In this document: positions 1-9,037 of the stretch, in pieces
How positions within the stretch are numbered: the first letter of the stretch is position 1
Layout of the letters: every line of letters begins with the position of its first letter
NCBI GenBank assembly: GCA_003724185.1
Contig: RHGM01000001.1
Span: 868,001 to 932,000 of the forward strand
DNA length: 64,000 nucleotides
Reading direction: 5' to 3'
Source: Porphyrobacter sp. IPPAS B-1204
Lineage (GTDB): Bacteria > Pseudomonadota > Alphaproteobacteria > Sphingomonadales > Sphingomonadaceae
The notes under the pieces: generated by a model
The model's database searches: none
What the model saw: only the letters and a program-made list of their open reading frames with translations
Told to the model about the DNA's origin: nothing
Made by a program: the position numbers and the translations under genes

Positions 1-2
1 GC

Positions 3-584
3 TTTTGCGGCGGGGTCGATATCAAGGAAATGCAGGCCCACCCGGAACGCATCACCCTGCTCAATCGCGGCAATTACCTGACCTTCAAGGCGATCCGCGA
101 TGCCGAGGTGCCGGTGGTCAGCGCGGTGCACAAATTCGTGATCGGCGGCGGGATCGGGATCTGCGGCGCGTCGGACACGATCATCGCGGCGGACGATGCC
201 TTCTTCAGCCTGCCCGAGGTTGATCGCGGGGCGATGGGCGGGGCCAGCCACCTGTCGCGGATGCTGCCGCTGCACAAGGTGCGCGCCGCCTTCTTCACCG
301 GCGGCAATATCCCTGCGGAAGAGGCCTACCGCCTCGGCGCGGTGGAGAAGGTCGTGCCGCGCGCTGATCTGGAGGCCGAGGCGCGAGCCTTCTGCGCGGT
401 GATCGCGTCGAAAAGCCGCAAGGCGCTGGTGATCGCCAAGGAAGCGCTCAACGGTCTCGAACCGCGTGACGTTGATCGCGGCTATCGCTGGGAACAGGGC
501 TTCACGCTCGAAATGTACATGCACGAGGATAGCCAGAAGGCCCGCGATGCCTTTGTCGAAACGGGCAAGGCGGCCGAGTTCTGA
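3..584 (+). CDS. Enoyl-CoA hydratase/isomerase family protein (5' partial)
   Basis: The open frame enters from the left edge (first readable residues FCGGVDIKEM) and ends at TGA 582-584, so the true start lies outside the window. It is a crotonase-fold protein: the stretch VHKFVIGGGIGICGASD is the oxyanion-hole GG region, and the C-terminal part (KSRKALVIAKEALNG) matches the family's helical tail. It would hydrate an enoyl-CoA or isomerise its double bond during beta-oxidation in the cytoplasm. The next gene starts 2 bases after its stop, so it is the first visible member of a long acyl-CoA degradation operon. The exact substrate cannot be told from sequence. Confidence 0.9.
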   Translation, partial: FCGGVDIKEMQAHPERITLLNRGNYLTFKAIRDAEVPVVSAVHKFVIGGGIGICGASDTIIAADDAFFSLPEVDRGAMGGASHLSRMLPLHKVRAAFFTGGNIPAEEAYRLGAVEKVVPRADLEAEARAFCAVIASKSRKALVIAKEALNGLEPRDVDRGYRWEQGFTLEMYMHEDSQKARDAFVETGKAAEF

Positions 585-586
585 TC

Positions 587-1750
587 ATGCACCTTGCTTA
601 CACACCACAACAGCAGGCCTTCCGCGCCGAAGTGCGCGCGTGGCTTGCCGCGAACGTCCCCCCTGCCCCGCTGCTCACGCTCGAATGCGAGGAAGGTTAC
701 CACCAGCATGTCGGCTGGGAACGGCAGCTCGCCAGCGGCAATTGGGGCATGGTCACGTGGCCGGAAGCCTATGGCGGGCGCGGGCTCGATCTGATCGAAT
801 GGCTGATCTTTGAAGAGGAATACTGGGGTGCGGGCGCGCCCTTGCGGGTCAACCAGAACGGCATCTTCCTGCTCGGCCCGACGATCATGGAATATGGCAC
901 CCCGGAACAGAAAGAGCGCTTCCTGACCCCCATGGCCGCAGGCGAAAAGATCTGGGCGCAAGCCTGGTCAGAACCCGGCGCAGGCAGCGACATGGCGGCG
1001 ATCAAGACCACCGCTTTTCGTGACGGCGATCATTACGTCATCAACGGCCAGAAAACCTGGTCCAGCCGCGCCAGCTTTGCAGACTGGGGCTTCGGCCTGT
1101 TCCGCACCGAGGAAGGCAGCCAGCGCCACAAGGGCCTGTCCTTCATCCTGTTCGATCTCGACACGCCCGGTGTGACCCGCCGCCCGATCCGCCAGCTGCA
1201 CGGCCATCCCGGCTTTGCCGAGCTGTTCTTCGATGATGTGCGGGTGCCGGTGGAAAACCGGCTGGCGGGCGAAGGCGAAGGCTGGAATGTGGCGATGGCC
1301 ACCGCCGGGTTCGAACGCGGGCTGATGCTGCGATCACCGGGGCGGTTTCAGGCGGCTGCGCGGCGGTTGGTGGAACTGTTTCGCCAGCACGAACACGCCG
1401 CAGCGCCTTCAGCACGTGAGGCGGTGGCGCGGGCGTGGATGGATGCGCAAGCCTATGCCTACAACACCTACGCTGTCGCGGCGAAGATCATGGCGGGCGG
1501 CAAGATCGGCGCTGAGGCGAGCCTCAACAAGATTTTCTGGTCGGAACTTGACCGGACAATGCACCGCACCGCGATGCAATTGTTGGGGGCGGCTGCCGAA
1601 CTGCGCCATCTGGCCGATGGTTCGATCAACGAATGGCTGGAAGGCTACATGTTCTCGCTCTCCGGCCCGATCTATGCCGGGTCGAACGAGATCCAGCGCA
1701 ACATTACTGCCGAGCGGCTGCTGGGCCTTCCACGCGTGGGAGCGGGCTGA
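587..1750 (+). CDS. Acyl-CoA dehydrogenase (pair 1, larger subunit-like)
   Basis: 387 aa. An FAD-dependent acyl-CoA dehydrogenase that would introduce the alpha-beta double bond into an acyl-CoA. It has the N-terminal helical domain, a middle beta domain with the flavin/substrate motif QAWSEPGAGSDMA (about residues 125-137), and the C-terminal signature SNEIQRNITAERLLGLPR. It starts 2 bases after the enoyl-CoA hydratase and its TGA overlaps the ATG of the next dehydrogenase (ATGA). Two different dehydrogenases encoded back to back is the arrangement of heteromeric FadE pairs used on steroid side chains in actinobacteria. That role here is inference. Confidence 0.92.
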   Translation: MHLAYTPQQQAFRAEVRAWLAANVPPAPLLTLECEEGYHQHVGWERQLASGNWGMVTWPEAYGGRGLDLIEWLIFEEEYWGAGAPLRVNQNGIFLLGPTIMEYGTPEQKERFLTPMAAGEKIWAQAWSEPGAGSDMAAIKTTAFRDGDHYVINGQKTWSSRASFADWGFGLFRTEEGSQRHKGLSFILFDLDTPGVTRRPIRQLHGHPGFAELFFDDVRVPVENRLAGEGEGWNVAMATAGFERGLMLRSPGRFQAAARRLVELFRQHEHAAAPSAREAVARAWMDAQAYAYNTYAVAAKIMAGGKIGAEASLNKIFWSELDRTMHRTAMQLLGAAAELRHLADGSINEWLEGYMFSLSGPIYAGSNEIQRNITAERLLGLPRVGAG

Positions 1751-2682
1751 TGGATATGCTGATTGCTCCCGAAAGACTCGAACTGGCCGAAGCCGTGCGC
1801 GACTATCTCGCCGGAACCCACGGGCCGGAAGTGCTGCGGCGGCTTGACGCCGGGCCGAACCGTGATCCTGCGATCTGGCAGGGGCTGGTCGACATGGGTC
1901 TGCCCGGCCTGCTGGTGCCGGAAACCCACGGCGGGCTTGGAATGGGCCTGCTCGATGCGGCGCTGATCGCACGCGAATGTGGGCGGGTATGTCTGGCAGA
2001 GCCGCTGGTGGAGAGCGCCTTCGTGGCGACCCCGTGGCTCATTGCGCAGGGGCAGACGGCCAATCTTGCCGCTGTCGTGGCGGGCGAGTATCGCCCTGTC
2101 GCCGCCCATGCGATCAACGGCTGGGTGGCGGACGGCGAAGGCGAATCTGTCGCCAGCATCGATCCTTTGCGCCGCCTCGCCGCTCCTGTGGAAGCGCAGA
2201 GCGATGATCCGCTGCTGCTCGATCTCGGAGCACTGATGAGCGCCGCGCAGCTGGTCGGGCTGGCCGAAGCGATGCTCGATCAGGCGGTCGAATACGCCAA
2301 GATCCGCACCCAGTTCGGCCAGCCGGTCGGCGCGTTTCAGGCGATCAAGCACAAGCTGGCTGACGTTTCCGTGGCGCTCGAATTCGCACGGCCTGTGCTG
2401 TGGCGCGCAGCGCAGGCGCTGGATGATGGTGCCGAAAGCGCCGCGCTCCACGTGAGCCATGCCAAGCTGGTCGCCACCGACGCGGCTTACCTGTCTGCCG
2501 AAAGCGCAATCCAGGTGCATGGCGCAATGGGCTACACCTACGAGGTTGACCTGCATTTCTGGATGAAGCGCGCCTGGGCGCTGGGCGGCGCATGGGGTTC
2601 CCGCGCTTTCCACCTTGCCCGCATCGATGCCGCCGTGATCGGGGCTGCGCATCCTATCGGACCGGAGAACACCTTTGCCTGA
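1750..2682 (+). CDS. Acyl-CoA dehydrogenase (pair 1, smaller subunit-like)
   Basis: 310 aa from ATG 1750, which overlaps the preceding stop (ATGA); the frame continues further upstream but only inside the previous gene. Shorter than typical acyl-CoA dehydrogenases (about 380 aa), with a reduced middle domain. The C-terminal half keeps the fold: RTQFGQPVGAFQAIKHKLAD, then IQVHGAMGYTYEVDLHFWMKRA, the flavin/CoA-site region. Probably the partner of the preceding dehydrogenase in a mixed oligomer, because such short subunits usually need a partner to complete the active site (family knowledge; pairing inferred from adjacency). Confidence 0.9.
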   Translation: MDMLIAPERLELAEAVRDYLAGTHGPEVLRRLDAGPNRDPAIWQGLVDMGLPGLLVPETHGGLGMGLLDAALIARECGRVCLAEPLVESAFVATPWLIAQGQTANLAAVVAGEYRPVAAHAINGWVADGEGESVASIDPLRRLAAPVEAQSDDPLLLDLGALMSAAQLVGLAEAMLDQAVEYAKIRTQFGQPVGAFQAIKHKLADVSVALEFARPVLWRAAQALDDGAESAALHVSHAKLVATDAAYLSAESAIQVHGAMGYTYEVDLHFWMKRAWALGGAWGSRAFHLARIDAAVIGAAHPIGPENTFA

Positions 2683-3826
2683 AGCTTACATCATTGACGC
2701 CGTGCGCAGCCCGATGGGCCGCAAGAAGGGCAGCCTTGCCGCGCTCCACCCGGCTGACCTTGCGGCGCACCCGCTGCGCGCCCTGTTCGCCCGTCTGGAC
2801 GTCGATCCGGGCACGGTCGATGATTGCGTGTGGGGTTGCTGCGACACCATCGGGCCGCAGGCGGGTGATATTGGCCGCACTGCCTGGCTGGTTGCCGGGC
2901 TGCCGCAGCACGTGCCCGGCACCACGGTCGACCGGCAATGCGGATCAAGCCAGCAGGCGGTGCATTTCGCCGCGCAAGGCGTGATGAGCGGGACGCAGGA
3001 TCTGGTGGTCGCGGGCGGCAGTCAGGCGATGAACGCGATTCCGATTTCCGCCGCCATGTTTGCAGGCCAACCCTATGGCTTCGACAACCCCTTCAACACC
3101 TCGCCCGGCTGGGTGGCGCGTTATGGCGACGGGCTGCTGAACCAGATCGCGTCCGCACAGATGATCGCCGACAAGTGGGGCATTTCCCGCGAGGATATGG
3201 AAGCCTTCGCGGTCGCCTCCCACGCCCGCGCCCACGCTGCGACGACCAGCGGCGCTTTCGTCCGCGAAATCGCCCCGCTCGAAGGATTGGCGCAGGATGA
3301 AACCATCCGGGCTGGCACCACGCTGGAAGCTCTGGCCGCGCTCAATCCGGTCGGCGGCGAAGGCACGATTACCGCCGGGGTCGCCAGCCAGAATTGCGAT
3401 GGTTCCGCCGCGTTGCTGATCGCCAGCGAACGGGCGGTCAAGGATCACGGCCTCACGCCGCGCGCGCGAATCCACCACCTTTCGGTGCGCGCCGATGATC
3501 CTGTGTGGATGCTGACCGCGCCCATTCCGGCCACGATCCATGCCCTCGCGAAGGCCGGGATGCGGGTGGAAGATATTGACCTGTTCGAATGCAACGAGGC
3601 CTTTGCCTCCGTGCCGCTTGCATGGATGAAGGAGCTCGGCATTCCGCATGACAAGGTGAATGTACGCGGCGGAGCGATTGCGCTCGGCCACCCGCTCGGC
3701 GGCACTGGTGCGCGGTTGATGACCACGCTGCTGCACGCGCTGGAGGACACCGGTGGGCGCTATGGCCTGCAAACCATGTGCGAAGGCGGCGGGCAGGCCA
3801 ACGTCACCATCATCGAGCGGCTGTGA
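2675..3826 (+). CDS. Acetyl-CoA acyltransferase (thiolase)
   Basis: 383 aa with a TTG start at 2675, eight bases inside the previous gene. Catalyses CoA-dependent cleavage of a 3-ketoacyl-CoA to acetyl-CoA and a shortened acyl-CoA. The nucleophilic cysteine sits in VDRQCGSSQQAV (about residue 89), the histidine motif is GGAIALGHPLGGTGAR, and the second catalytic cysteine is in QTMCEGGGQANVT near the C-terminus. The motif set is that of a degradative thiolase such as FadA5/FadA6. It closes the beta-oxidation cycle formed with the neighbouring hydratase, dehydrogenases and SDRs. The stop TGA overlaps the next ATG. Confidence 0.93.
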   Translation: MPEAYIIDAVRSPMGRKKGSLAALHPADLAAHPLRALFARLDVDPGTVDDCVWGCCDTIGPQAGDIGRTAWLVAGLPQHVPGTTVDRQCGSSQQAVHFAAQGVMSGTQDLVVAGGSQAMNAIPISAAMFAGQPYGFDNPFNTSPGWVARYGDGLLNQIASAQMIADKWGISREDMEAFAVASHARAHAATTSGAFVREIAPLEGLAQDETIRAGTTLEALAALNPVGGEGTITAGVASQNCDGSAALLIASERAVKDHGLTPRARIHHLSVRADDPVWMLTAPIPATIHALAKAGMRVEDIDLFECNEAFASVPLAWMKELGIPHDKVNVRGGAIALGHPLGGTGARLMTTLLHALEDTGGRYGLQTMCEGGGQANVTIIERL

Positions 3827-4266
3827 TGAACGATCATCCCGCCATCGCCATTCCCAATCTGCTCTACGCCTATGCCATGCGCTTCGATGATGGCGATTTC
3901 GATGGAGCGGCCGCCCTGTTCGACAAGGGCGGCGTGATCGTCGGCGGCCAGCACCTTGCCGGACGCACCGCGATCCTCGCGCTGTGGCAGCAATGGGTGA
4001 AGACCTATGACGGCAAGCCGCTCACCCGCCATCTCGTCACCAATCCGATCATCGATCTGGACCAAGGCGGCGCATCGGCCACCTGCCAATCGCAATGGAC
4101 CGTGCTTCAGGCGGCACCCGGCTTCCCGCTCCAGATCGTCGCCAGCGGGCGTTACCGCGACAGCTTCGCCCGCGATGCCGAAGGCTGGCACTTCACTTCG
4201 CGCGAATATCTCCAGACCGATCTGGTCGGCGACAGTTCCGCACACACCCTGCAAACGCTGAACTAG
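3826..4266 (+). CDS. NTF2-like (SnoaL-type) protein
   Basis: 146 aa from ATG 3826, coupled to the thiolase stop. The N-terminal helix followed by FDDGDFDGAAALFDKGGVIVGG and a later curved-sheet region (YRDSFARDAEGWHFTSREY) is the pattern of the SnoaL / nuclear transport factor 2 fold. Members act as small cyclases, isomerases or hydratases, or only bind ligands. In steroid and aromatic clusters similar proteins act as ketosteroid isomerases or dehydration helpers. No catalytic residue can be assigned safely, so the specific reaction is unknown. Confidence 0.75.
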   Translation: MNDHPAIAIPNLLYAYAMRFDDGDFDGAAALFDKGGVIVGGQHLAGRTAILALWQQWVKTYDGKPLTRHLVTNPIIDLDQGGASATCQSQWTVLQAAPGFPLQIVASGRYRDSFARDAEGWHFTSREYLQTDLVGDSSAHTLQTLN

Positions 4267-4279
4267 AGGCCTCATATCC

Positions 4280-5182
4280 ATGGGAATTTGCGATAATCGC
4301 ACAGTCATCATCACCGGCGCCGCCCGCGGGCTGGGCCGCGCCTATGCGCTCGCCTTCGCGGCCGAGGGGGCCAATGTTGTCGTCAATGACATCGGCACGT
4401 CACTGGGCGGCGAAGGGCGCGACACCAGCGCCGCTAACGGTGTGGTGGCCGAAATCATCGCAGGCGGCGGCAAGGCTATCGCCAATTACGACGACGTGAC
4501 TGACTGGGACGCGGCTGAACGCATCGTCGCCGCCGCCATCGCCGCCTTTGGTGACCTCCACGTGGTGGTCAACAATGCAGGGATCGTCCGCGACCGGATG
4601 TTCGTTTCCGCCACGCTCGACGAATGGGACGCGACCATGCACGTCCACCTGCGCGGCCATTTCTGCATCAGTCGCCATGCCGTGAACTACTGGCGCGCCA
4701 AGCAGAAGGACGGGCGCGATCCCGATGCGCGGATCATCAACACCACCAGCGGCGCAGGGCTTCAGGGCTCTATCGCGCAGGCGGCCTATTCGACTGCCAA
4801 GGGCGGCATCGCATCGCTGACGCTGGTGCAGGCGGCGGAGCTTGGGCGCTACGGCATCACCGCCAATGCCCTCGCCCCCTCGGCCCGCACCCGCATGACC
4901 GAGCAGGCCTTCGCCGACAAGATGGCGACCGAAGGGCAGGATTTTGACGTGATGGACCCGGCCAATATCGCACCCACCCTGGTGTGGCTCGGCAGCGCGG
5001 AAAGCCGCGAGGTGACGGGCTGCGTGTTCGAGCTCGAAGGCGGGAAGATCATGATCGAGGATGGCTGGCGCGAAGGCCCGGCCATCGACAAGGGCGCGCG
5101 CTGGCAGCCCGCAGAGGTGGGCGCGGCGGTCGACCGGCTGCTCGCCGAGCGGATGCCCCCGCGCAAAGTGTGGGGAAGCTGA
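4280..5182 (+). CDS. SDR family oxidoreductase (3-hydroxyacyl-CoA dehydrogenase-like)
   Basis: 300 aa. Classical short-chain dehydrogenase/reductase: cofactor loop TGAARGLGRA at residues about 12-21, NNAG motif (VVNNAGIVRDRMF), catalytic Ser in NTTSGAG and YSTAK further on. The long C-terminal tail and overall layout resemble the dehydrogenase domain of peroxisomal 17-beta-HSD4 / MFE-2 enzymes, which oxidise 3-hydroxyacyl-CoA. It could supply the beta-oxidation step between the MaoC or crotonase hydratase and the thiolase. It starts 13 bases after the NTF2-like gene. Confidence 0.88.
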   Translation: MGICDNRTVIITGAARGLGRAYALAFAAEGANVVVNDIGTSLGGEGRDTSAANGVVAEIIAGGGKAIANYDDVTDWDAAERIVAAAIAAFGDLHVVVNNAGIVRDRMFVSATLDEWDATMHVHLRGHFCISRHAVNYWRAKQKDGRDPDARIINTTSGAGLQGSIAQAAYSTAKGGIASLTLVQAAELGRYGITANALAPSARTRMTEQAFADKMATEGQDFDVMDPANIAPTLVWLGSAESREVTGCVFELEGGKIMIEDGWREGPAIDKGARWQPAEVGAAVDRLLAERMPPRKVWGS

Positions 5183-5183
5183 G

Positions 5184-6242
5184 ATGGATTTCGTGTTCAC
5201 CGACGAACAGCGCATGATCGCCGAGACGGCGCAGGCGTTCTTCACCGAAAACGCCACCTCCGAGCGCACCCGGGCAGCGATGGCGGCGGACGGGATCGAC
5301 CATGCGCTGTGGCAGGCGTTCTGTCAGGAACTGGGCCTGTCCGGCATCGGCATTCCCGAGAGCGTGGGGGGCGCGGGCCTTGGGCTGGTGGAACTCGCAA
5401 TCATCGCCGAGGCCGCAGGCGCGCAGGTTGCAGCGCTGCCGCTGCTCGGCTCGCTCGCGCTGGTGGCGCAGGCGATTGCCGCAGGCGGCAGTGATGAACA
5501 GCGCACCGCGTGGCTGCCCGCGCTGCTGACAGGCGAGACTATCGCCGCGCACATCACCGCCACAGATCTTGCCGCCGATGGCAACCGCATTTCCGCCTCC
5601 AGCGCCTTTGTCGCCCATGGCAGCGCAGCACAGCTGTTCCTGGTGAGCGGCGCAAGCGGCAGCTGGATGGTGCGCGCCGATGCGCCGGGTGTCACTGTGA
5701 CCGCGCAGACCACGATGGACCAGACCCGGCCCTATGCCCGCGTCACGGTCACCGGGGCTGAAGGCGAACCTCTGGCTGACGGCAAAGCAGGCACGCAGGC
5801 TGCGACCAATGCGGCATTGATCGTGCTCGCCGCTGAAGGCCTCGGCCTTGCGCAAGCCGCGCTGGATCGCACTGTCGCCTATTCGCGCGACCGGGTGCAG
5901 TTCGGGCGGGCGGTCGGATCGTTTCAGGCCTACAAGCATCGCCTCGCCGATATGATGGTGGAAATCGAACAGGCCCGCAGCGCCGTCTACTGGGCGGCCT
6001 GCGCCGTGGATGAAGGTGCCGATGATGCGCAGCTTGCGGTGCACGCCGCCAAGAGCTTCGCCGCCGATACCGCCTTCCGCTGCGCCAGCGACATGATCCA
6101 GTTGCATGGCGGCATCGGCTTTACCTGGGATCACGACGCGCATCTGTTCTTCAAACGCGCGCGCGCGCTCCAGACGATGATGGGCAATGGTGACTGGCAC
6201 CGCGAACAGATCGCCGCAATGGTGCTCGGAGAGACAGCATGA
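5184..6242 (+). CDS. Acyl-CoA dehydrogenase (pair 2, smaller subunit-like)
   Basis: 352 aa from ATG 5184, one base after the SDR stop; the longer upstream frame lies inside the SDR gene. N-terminal motif MDFVFTDEQRMIAETA is typical of the family. The C-terminal part has RVQFGRAVGSFQAYKHRLADM and IQLHGGIGFTWDHDAHLFFKRA. The middle domain is short and lacks a clear SEPGAGSD-type motif, as in the smaller member of heteromeric FadE pairs. Its stop overlaps the ATG of the next dehydrogenase by four bases. Confidence 0.9.
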   Translation: MDFVFTDEQRMIAETAQAFFTENATSERTRAAMAADGIDHALWQAFCQELGLSGIGIPESVGGAGLGLVELAIIAEAAGAQVAALPLLGSLALVAQAIAAGGSDEQRTAWLPALLTGETIAAHITATDLAADGNRISASSAFVAHGSAAQLFLVSGASGSWMVRADAPGVTVTAQTTMDQTRPYARVTVTGAEGEPLADGKAGTQAATNAALIVLAAEGLGLAQAALDRTVAYSRDRVQFGRAVGSFQAYKHRLADMMVEIEQARSAVYWAACAVDEGADDAQLAVHAAKSFAADTAFRCASDMIQLHGGIGFTWDHDAHLFFKRARALQTMMGNGDWHREQIAAMVLGETA

Positions 6243-7417
6243 AACTGGGATTTTCCGCCGCGGAAGAGGAATTCCGCGCTGAGTGCGCCGACTGGCTGAC
6301 CGCGCAGATGTCGGGCGAGTTCGCTGACATCAAGGGCATCACCACGCTCACCGAAAAGGCCGAACGCCGCAAGGAGTGGGAACAGCATCTGGGCGCCCAC
6401 GGCTGGGGCTGCATCGGCTGGCCCAAGGCCTGGGGCGGGCGCGACGCGAGTCTTGCCCAGCAGGTGATCTTCGCCGAGGAATATGCCCGCGCCGGGGTTC
6501 CGGGCCGGGTCAACCATATCGGCATCGAACTGGCCGGGCCGACTTTGCTGACGCTCGGCACCGAGGAACAGAAGCGCCGCTTCCTGCCTGACATTGCAGC
6601 GGGCAAGACAATCTTCTGTCAGGGCTTTTCCGAACCCAATGCCGGGTCCGACCTCGCCAGCGTGCGCACCAAGGCGCGTCTTGAAGGCGGCGAATGGGTG
6701 GTCGATGGCCAAAAGATCTGGACCAGCCTCGCCCATATCTCCGACTGGATCTTTGTCGTGGCCCGTTCGGAAGAAGGCTCGAAGGGCCCCAAGGGGCTGA
6801 CCTTTCTGATGATGGAGCTGGATCAGCCCGGAATCGATATCCGTCCGATCCGCCAGATCAACGGCGATGCGGAATTCAACGAGACTTTCTTCGACGGGGC
6901 GCGCTGCCGGGAAGACAGTCTGATCGGCGCTGTCGGCGATGGCTGGCGGGTGGCCATGACGCTGCTCAGTTTTGAGCGCGGGGTTTCGACCCTCGGCCAG
7001 CAGATGGCGTTCCGCAACGAACTCGACGCGATCATCGCAGCCGCCAAAGCCAATGGCGCGAGCACCGATCCGCTGATCCGCCAGCGCATCGCCAAGGCGG
7101 AAATCGGCCTCAGGCTGATGCGTTATGGCGCGCTGCGGATGCTGTCGAACACCGATCACGCGAGCGTTGACGGTGCGGCGCTGACCTACAAGATCCAATG
7201 GGCGAGCTGGCGGCGCAGCCTTGGCGAGTTGGCGATGGACGTGCTGGGGCAGGCGGGCGAGGTTACCGACCACGACGGTTACGAATGGCCGATGCTGCCC
7301 AACCTGTTCCTCTATTCGCGCGCCGACACGATCTATGGCGGCACCAACCAGATCCAGCGCAACCTGATCGCCGAACGCGGGCTGGGCCTGCCCCGCGAAC
7401 CACGGGGGGAAGCATGA
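6239..7417 (+). CDS. Acyl-CoA dehydrogenase (pair 2, larger subunit-like)
   Basis: 392 aa. FAD-dependent acyl-CoA dehydrogenase with N-terminal MKLGFSAAEEEFRAE, the flavin/substrate loop FCQGFSEPNAGSDLAS (about residues 124-139), and the C-terminal signature GGTNQIQRNLIAERGLGLPR. Immediately coupled to the shorter dehydrogenase upstream (ATGA) and to the SDR downstream (ATGA), which supports co-assembly with the upstream partner. Two such pairs in one operon suggest that two different chain positions or chain lengths of one substrate are oxidised. Confidence 0.92.
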   Translation: MKLGFSAAEEEFRAECADWLTAQMSGEFADIKGITTLTEKAERRKEWEQHLGAHGWGCIGWPKAWGGRDASLAQQVIFAEEYARAGVPGRVNHIGIELAGPTLLTLGTEEQKRRFLPDIAAGKTIFCQGFSEPNAGSDLASVRTKARLEGGEWVVDGQKIWTSLAHISDWIFVVARSEEGSKGPKGLTFLMMELDQPGIDIRPIRQINGDAEFNETFFDGARCREDSLIGAVGDGWRVAMTLLSFERGVSTLGQQMAFRNELDAIIAAAKANGASTDPLIRQRIAKAEIGLRLMRYGALRMLSNTDHASVDGAALTYKIQWASWRRSLGELAMDVLGQAGEVTDHDGYEWPMLPNLFLYSRADTIYGGTNQIQRNLIAERGLGLPREPRGEA

Positions 7418-8196
7418 GCCTGACCCCCGCCTATCCCCCGCCCCGCGACCTGCTGGCAGGCCAGACGGTGGTGGTGACCGCCGCTGCCGGAACGGGCATC
7501 GGCTTTGCCGTCGCCAAGCGCGCTGCCGAAGAAGGTGCGCGCGTGCTGATCTCGGACTTCCACGAGCGCCGGCTGGGTGAAGCGGCTGACCGGATCGCAG
7601 CTGAAACCGGGTGCGAACGCCCCGCCACGGTGCTGTGCGACGTGACCCGGCAAGAGGATGTCGATGCCCTGCGCGATGCGGCGCTGGCGACCCTCGGCCA
7701 TGTCGATGTGCTGATCAACAATGCCGGACTTGGCGGCGAGGTGGCGGTCACTGCAATGACCGACGAGCAATGGCACCGCGTGCTCGATGTGACGCTGACC
7801 AGCGTAATGCGCATGACCCGCGCTTTCCTGCCCGCGATGCAGGCGCGCAAGACCGGGGCGATCGTCAACAACGCCTCGGTGCTGGGCTGGCGGGCGCAGA
7901 AGGGGCAGGCGCATTATGCCGCGGCCAAGGCCGGGGTGATGGCCTTCACCCGCTGCTCGGCGCTCGAGGCTGCCGAATACGGCGTGCGCATCAACGCGGT
8001 CGCCCCGTCGATTGCGATGCATGCCTTTCTGGCCAAGGTGACCAGTGACGAATTGCTTGCCGATCTCGCCGCGCGCGAGGCCTTCGGGCGGCCAGCGGAA
8101 GTGTGGGAAGTCGCCAATGCGATGATCTTCCTCGCCTCGGACCTTGCCAGCTACATGACCGGCGAGGTCATTTCGGTGTCGAGCCAGAGGGCCTGA
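7414..8196 (+). CDS. SDR family oxidoreductase
   Basis: 260 aa from ATG 7414, overlapping the previous stop; the frame upstream is inside the dehydrogenase gene. Short-chain dehydrogenase with a variant cofactor loop TAAAGTGIG, the motif INNAGLGG, catalytic Ser in NNASVLGW and HYAAAKAG (YxxxK). The acidic residue at ISDFHERR after beta-2 would favour NAD(H). It probably oxidises a hydroxyl on the substrate or on a 3-hydroxyacyl-CoA. It sits between the second dehydrogenase pair and the MaoC hydratase. Confidence 0.88.
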   Translation: MSLTPAYPPPRDLLAGQTVVVTAAAGTGIGFAVAKRAAEEGARVLISDFHERRLGEAADRIAAETGCERPATVLCDVTRQEDVDALRDAALATLGHVDVLINNAGLGGEVAVTAMTDEQWHRVLDVTLTSVMRMTRAFLPAMQARKTGAIVNNASVLGWRAQKGQAHYAAAKAGVMAFTRCSALEAAEYGVRINAVAPSIAMHAFLAKVTSDELLADLAAREAFGRPAEVWEVANAMIFLASDLASYMTGEVISVSSQRA

Positions 8197-8198
8197 AC

Positions 8199-8660
8199 AT
8201 GACCACGATATTTCACCGCCCGCAGGATCTGCTCGGAGCCGAAGGCACACAGCTTGGCCCGACAGAATGGCTCACCATTGATCAGGCGCGGGTCGATGGC
8301 TTTGCCGAAGTGACCGAGGATCGCCAGTGGATCCACGTCGATGTCGAGCGCGCCCGATCCGGCCCCTTCGGCGGGACGATTGCTCATGGCTATCTGACCA
8401 TGAGTCTGGTCAACCACTTCCTGCCGCAACTGATTGAAGTGCGTGGTTTTACCCATGCAGTCAATGTTGGGGCAGACCGGCTGCGGTTCCTCAATCCCGT
8501 GCGCGTCGGCGCGCGCATCCGCGCTACCGGCGAGATCGTCGGGGTCGAAGAAATCAAGGGCGCGGTACAATCGATCGTGCGGGTCACGGTCGAAATCGAA
8601 GGCGAGGAAAAACCCGCCTGCGTGGTCGACACCATCAGCCGCTATTTTCCGGAAGGGTAA
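8199..8660 (+). CDS. MaoC-type (R)-specific enoyl-CoA hydratase
   Basis: 153 aa from ATG 8199. Single hot-dog domain with the hydratase-2 catalytic region: FAEVTEDRQWIHVDVERAR holds the Asp and His of the Asp/His dyad, followed by GPFGGTIAHGYLTMS, the conserved turn and helix. It would hydrate a 2-enoyl-CoA to the (R)-3-hydroxyacyl-CoA. This makes a second hydratase in the operon besides the crotonase at its left end. Two bases separate it from the SDR stop and two from the next gene. Confidence 0.88.
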   Translation: MTTIFHRPQDLLGAEGTQLGPTEWLTIDQARVDGFAEVTEDRQWIHVDVERARSGPFGGTIAHGYLTMSLVNHFLPQLIEVRGFTHAVNVGADRLRFLNPVRVGARIRATGEIVGVEEIKGAVQSIVRVTVEIEGEEKPACVVDTISRYFPEG

Positions 8661-8662
8661 TC

Positions 8663-9037
8663 ATGCTGGACGCTGACCGAATGGTGGCCGCCGTCGAGGA
8701 CTATATCGGCAGCTATAATCGCGCCGATCTGGACCGCGTGTGCGCGGTGTTTGCCGAAGATGCCGTGGTCGAAGACCCGGTCGGCACCCCGCCCCGCGTC
8801 GGGCAGCCTGCGCTGCGCGAATTCTTCGCCGTCGGGATCGCAGCGGGTGCGCGCCTGACGCTCGACGGGCCGGTGCGCTGTGCTGCCGATCACGCTGCCT
8901 TCGCCTTCCACGTCGATCTTGAATGGGACGGCAGGGCGACACGGATCGATGTGATCGACGTCTTTACTTTTGGCGCACAGGGCAAGGTGAGTTCCATGAA
9001 GGCCTATTTCGGCCCCGCCAACATGGGGGCAGCATGA
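8663..9037 (+). CDS. NTF2-like / ketosteroid-isomerase-like protein
   Basis: 124 aa. Length and layout fit the small ketosteroid isomerase/SnoaL-like fold: an N-terminal helix (VEDYIGSYNRADLDRVCAVF), the segment EDAVVEDPVGTPPRVGQPALREFF, and a final sheet. The aspartate-rich loop VVEDPVG resembles the catalytic-base region of delta-5-3-ketosteroid isomerases (family knowledge; alignment not computed). In a steroid-like acyl-CoA operon a double-bond isomerase would make sense. A pure ligand-binding role is equally possible. Confidence 0.7.
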   Translation: MLDADRMVAAVEDYIGSYNRADLDRVCAVFAEDAVVEDPVGTPPRVGQPALREFFAVGIAAGARLTLDGPVRCAADHAAFAFHVDLEWDGRATRIDVIDVFTFGAQGKVSSMKAYFGPANMGAA

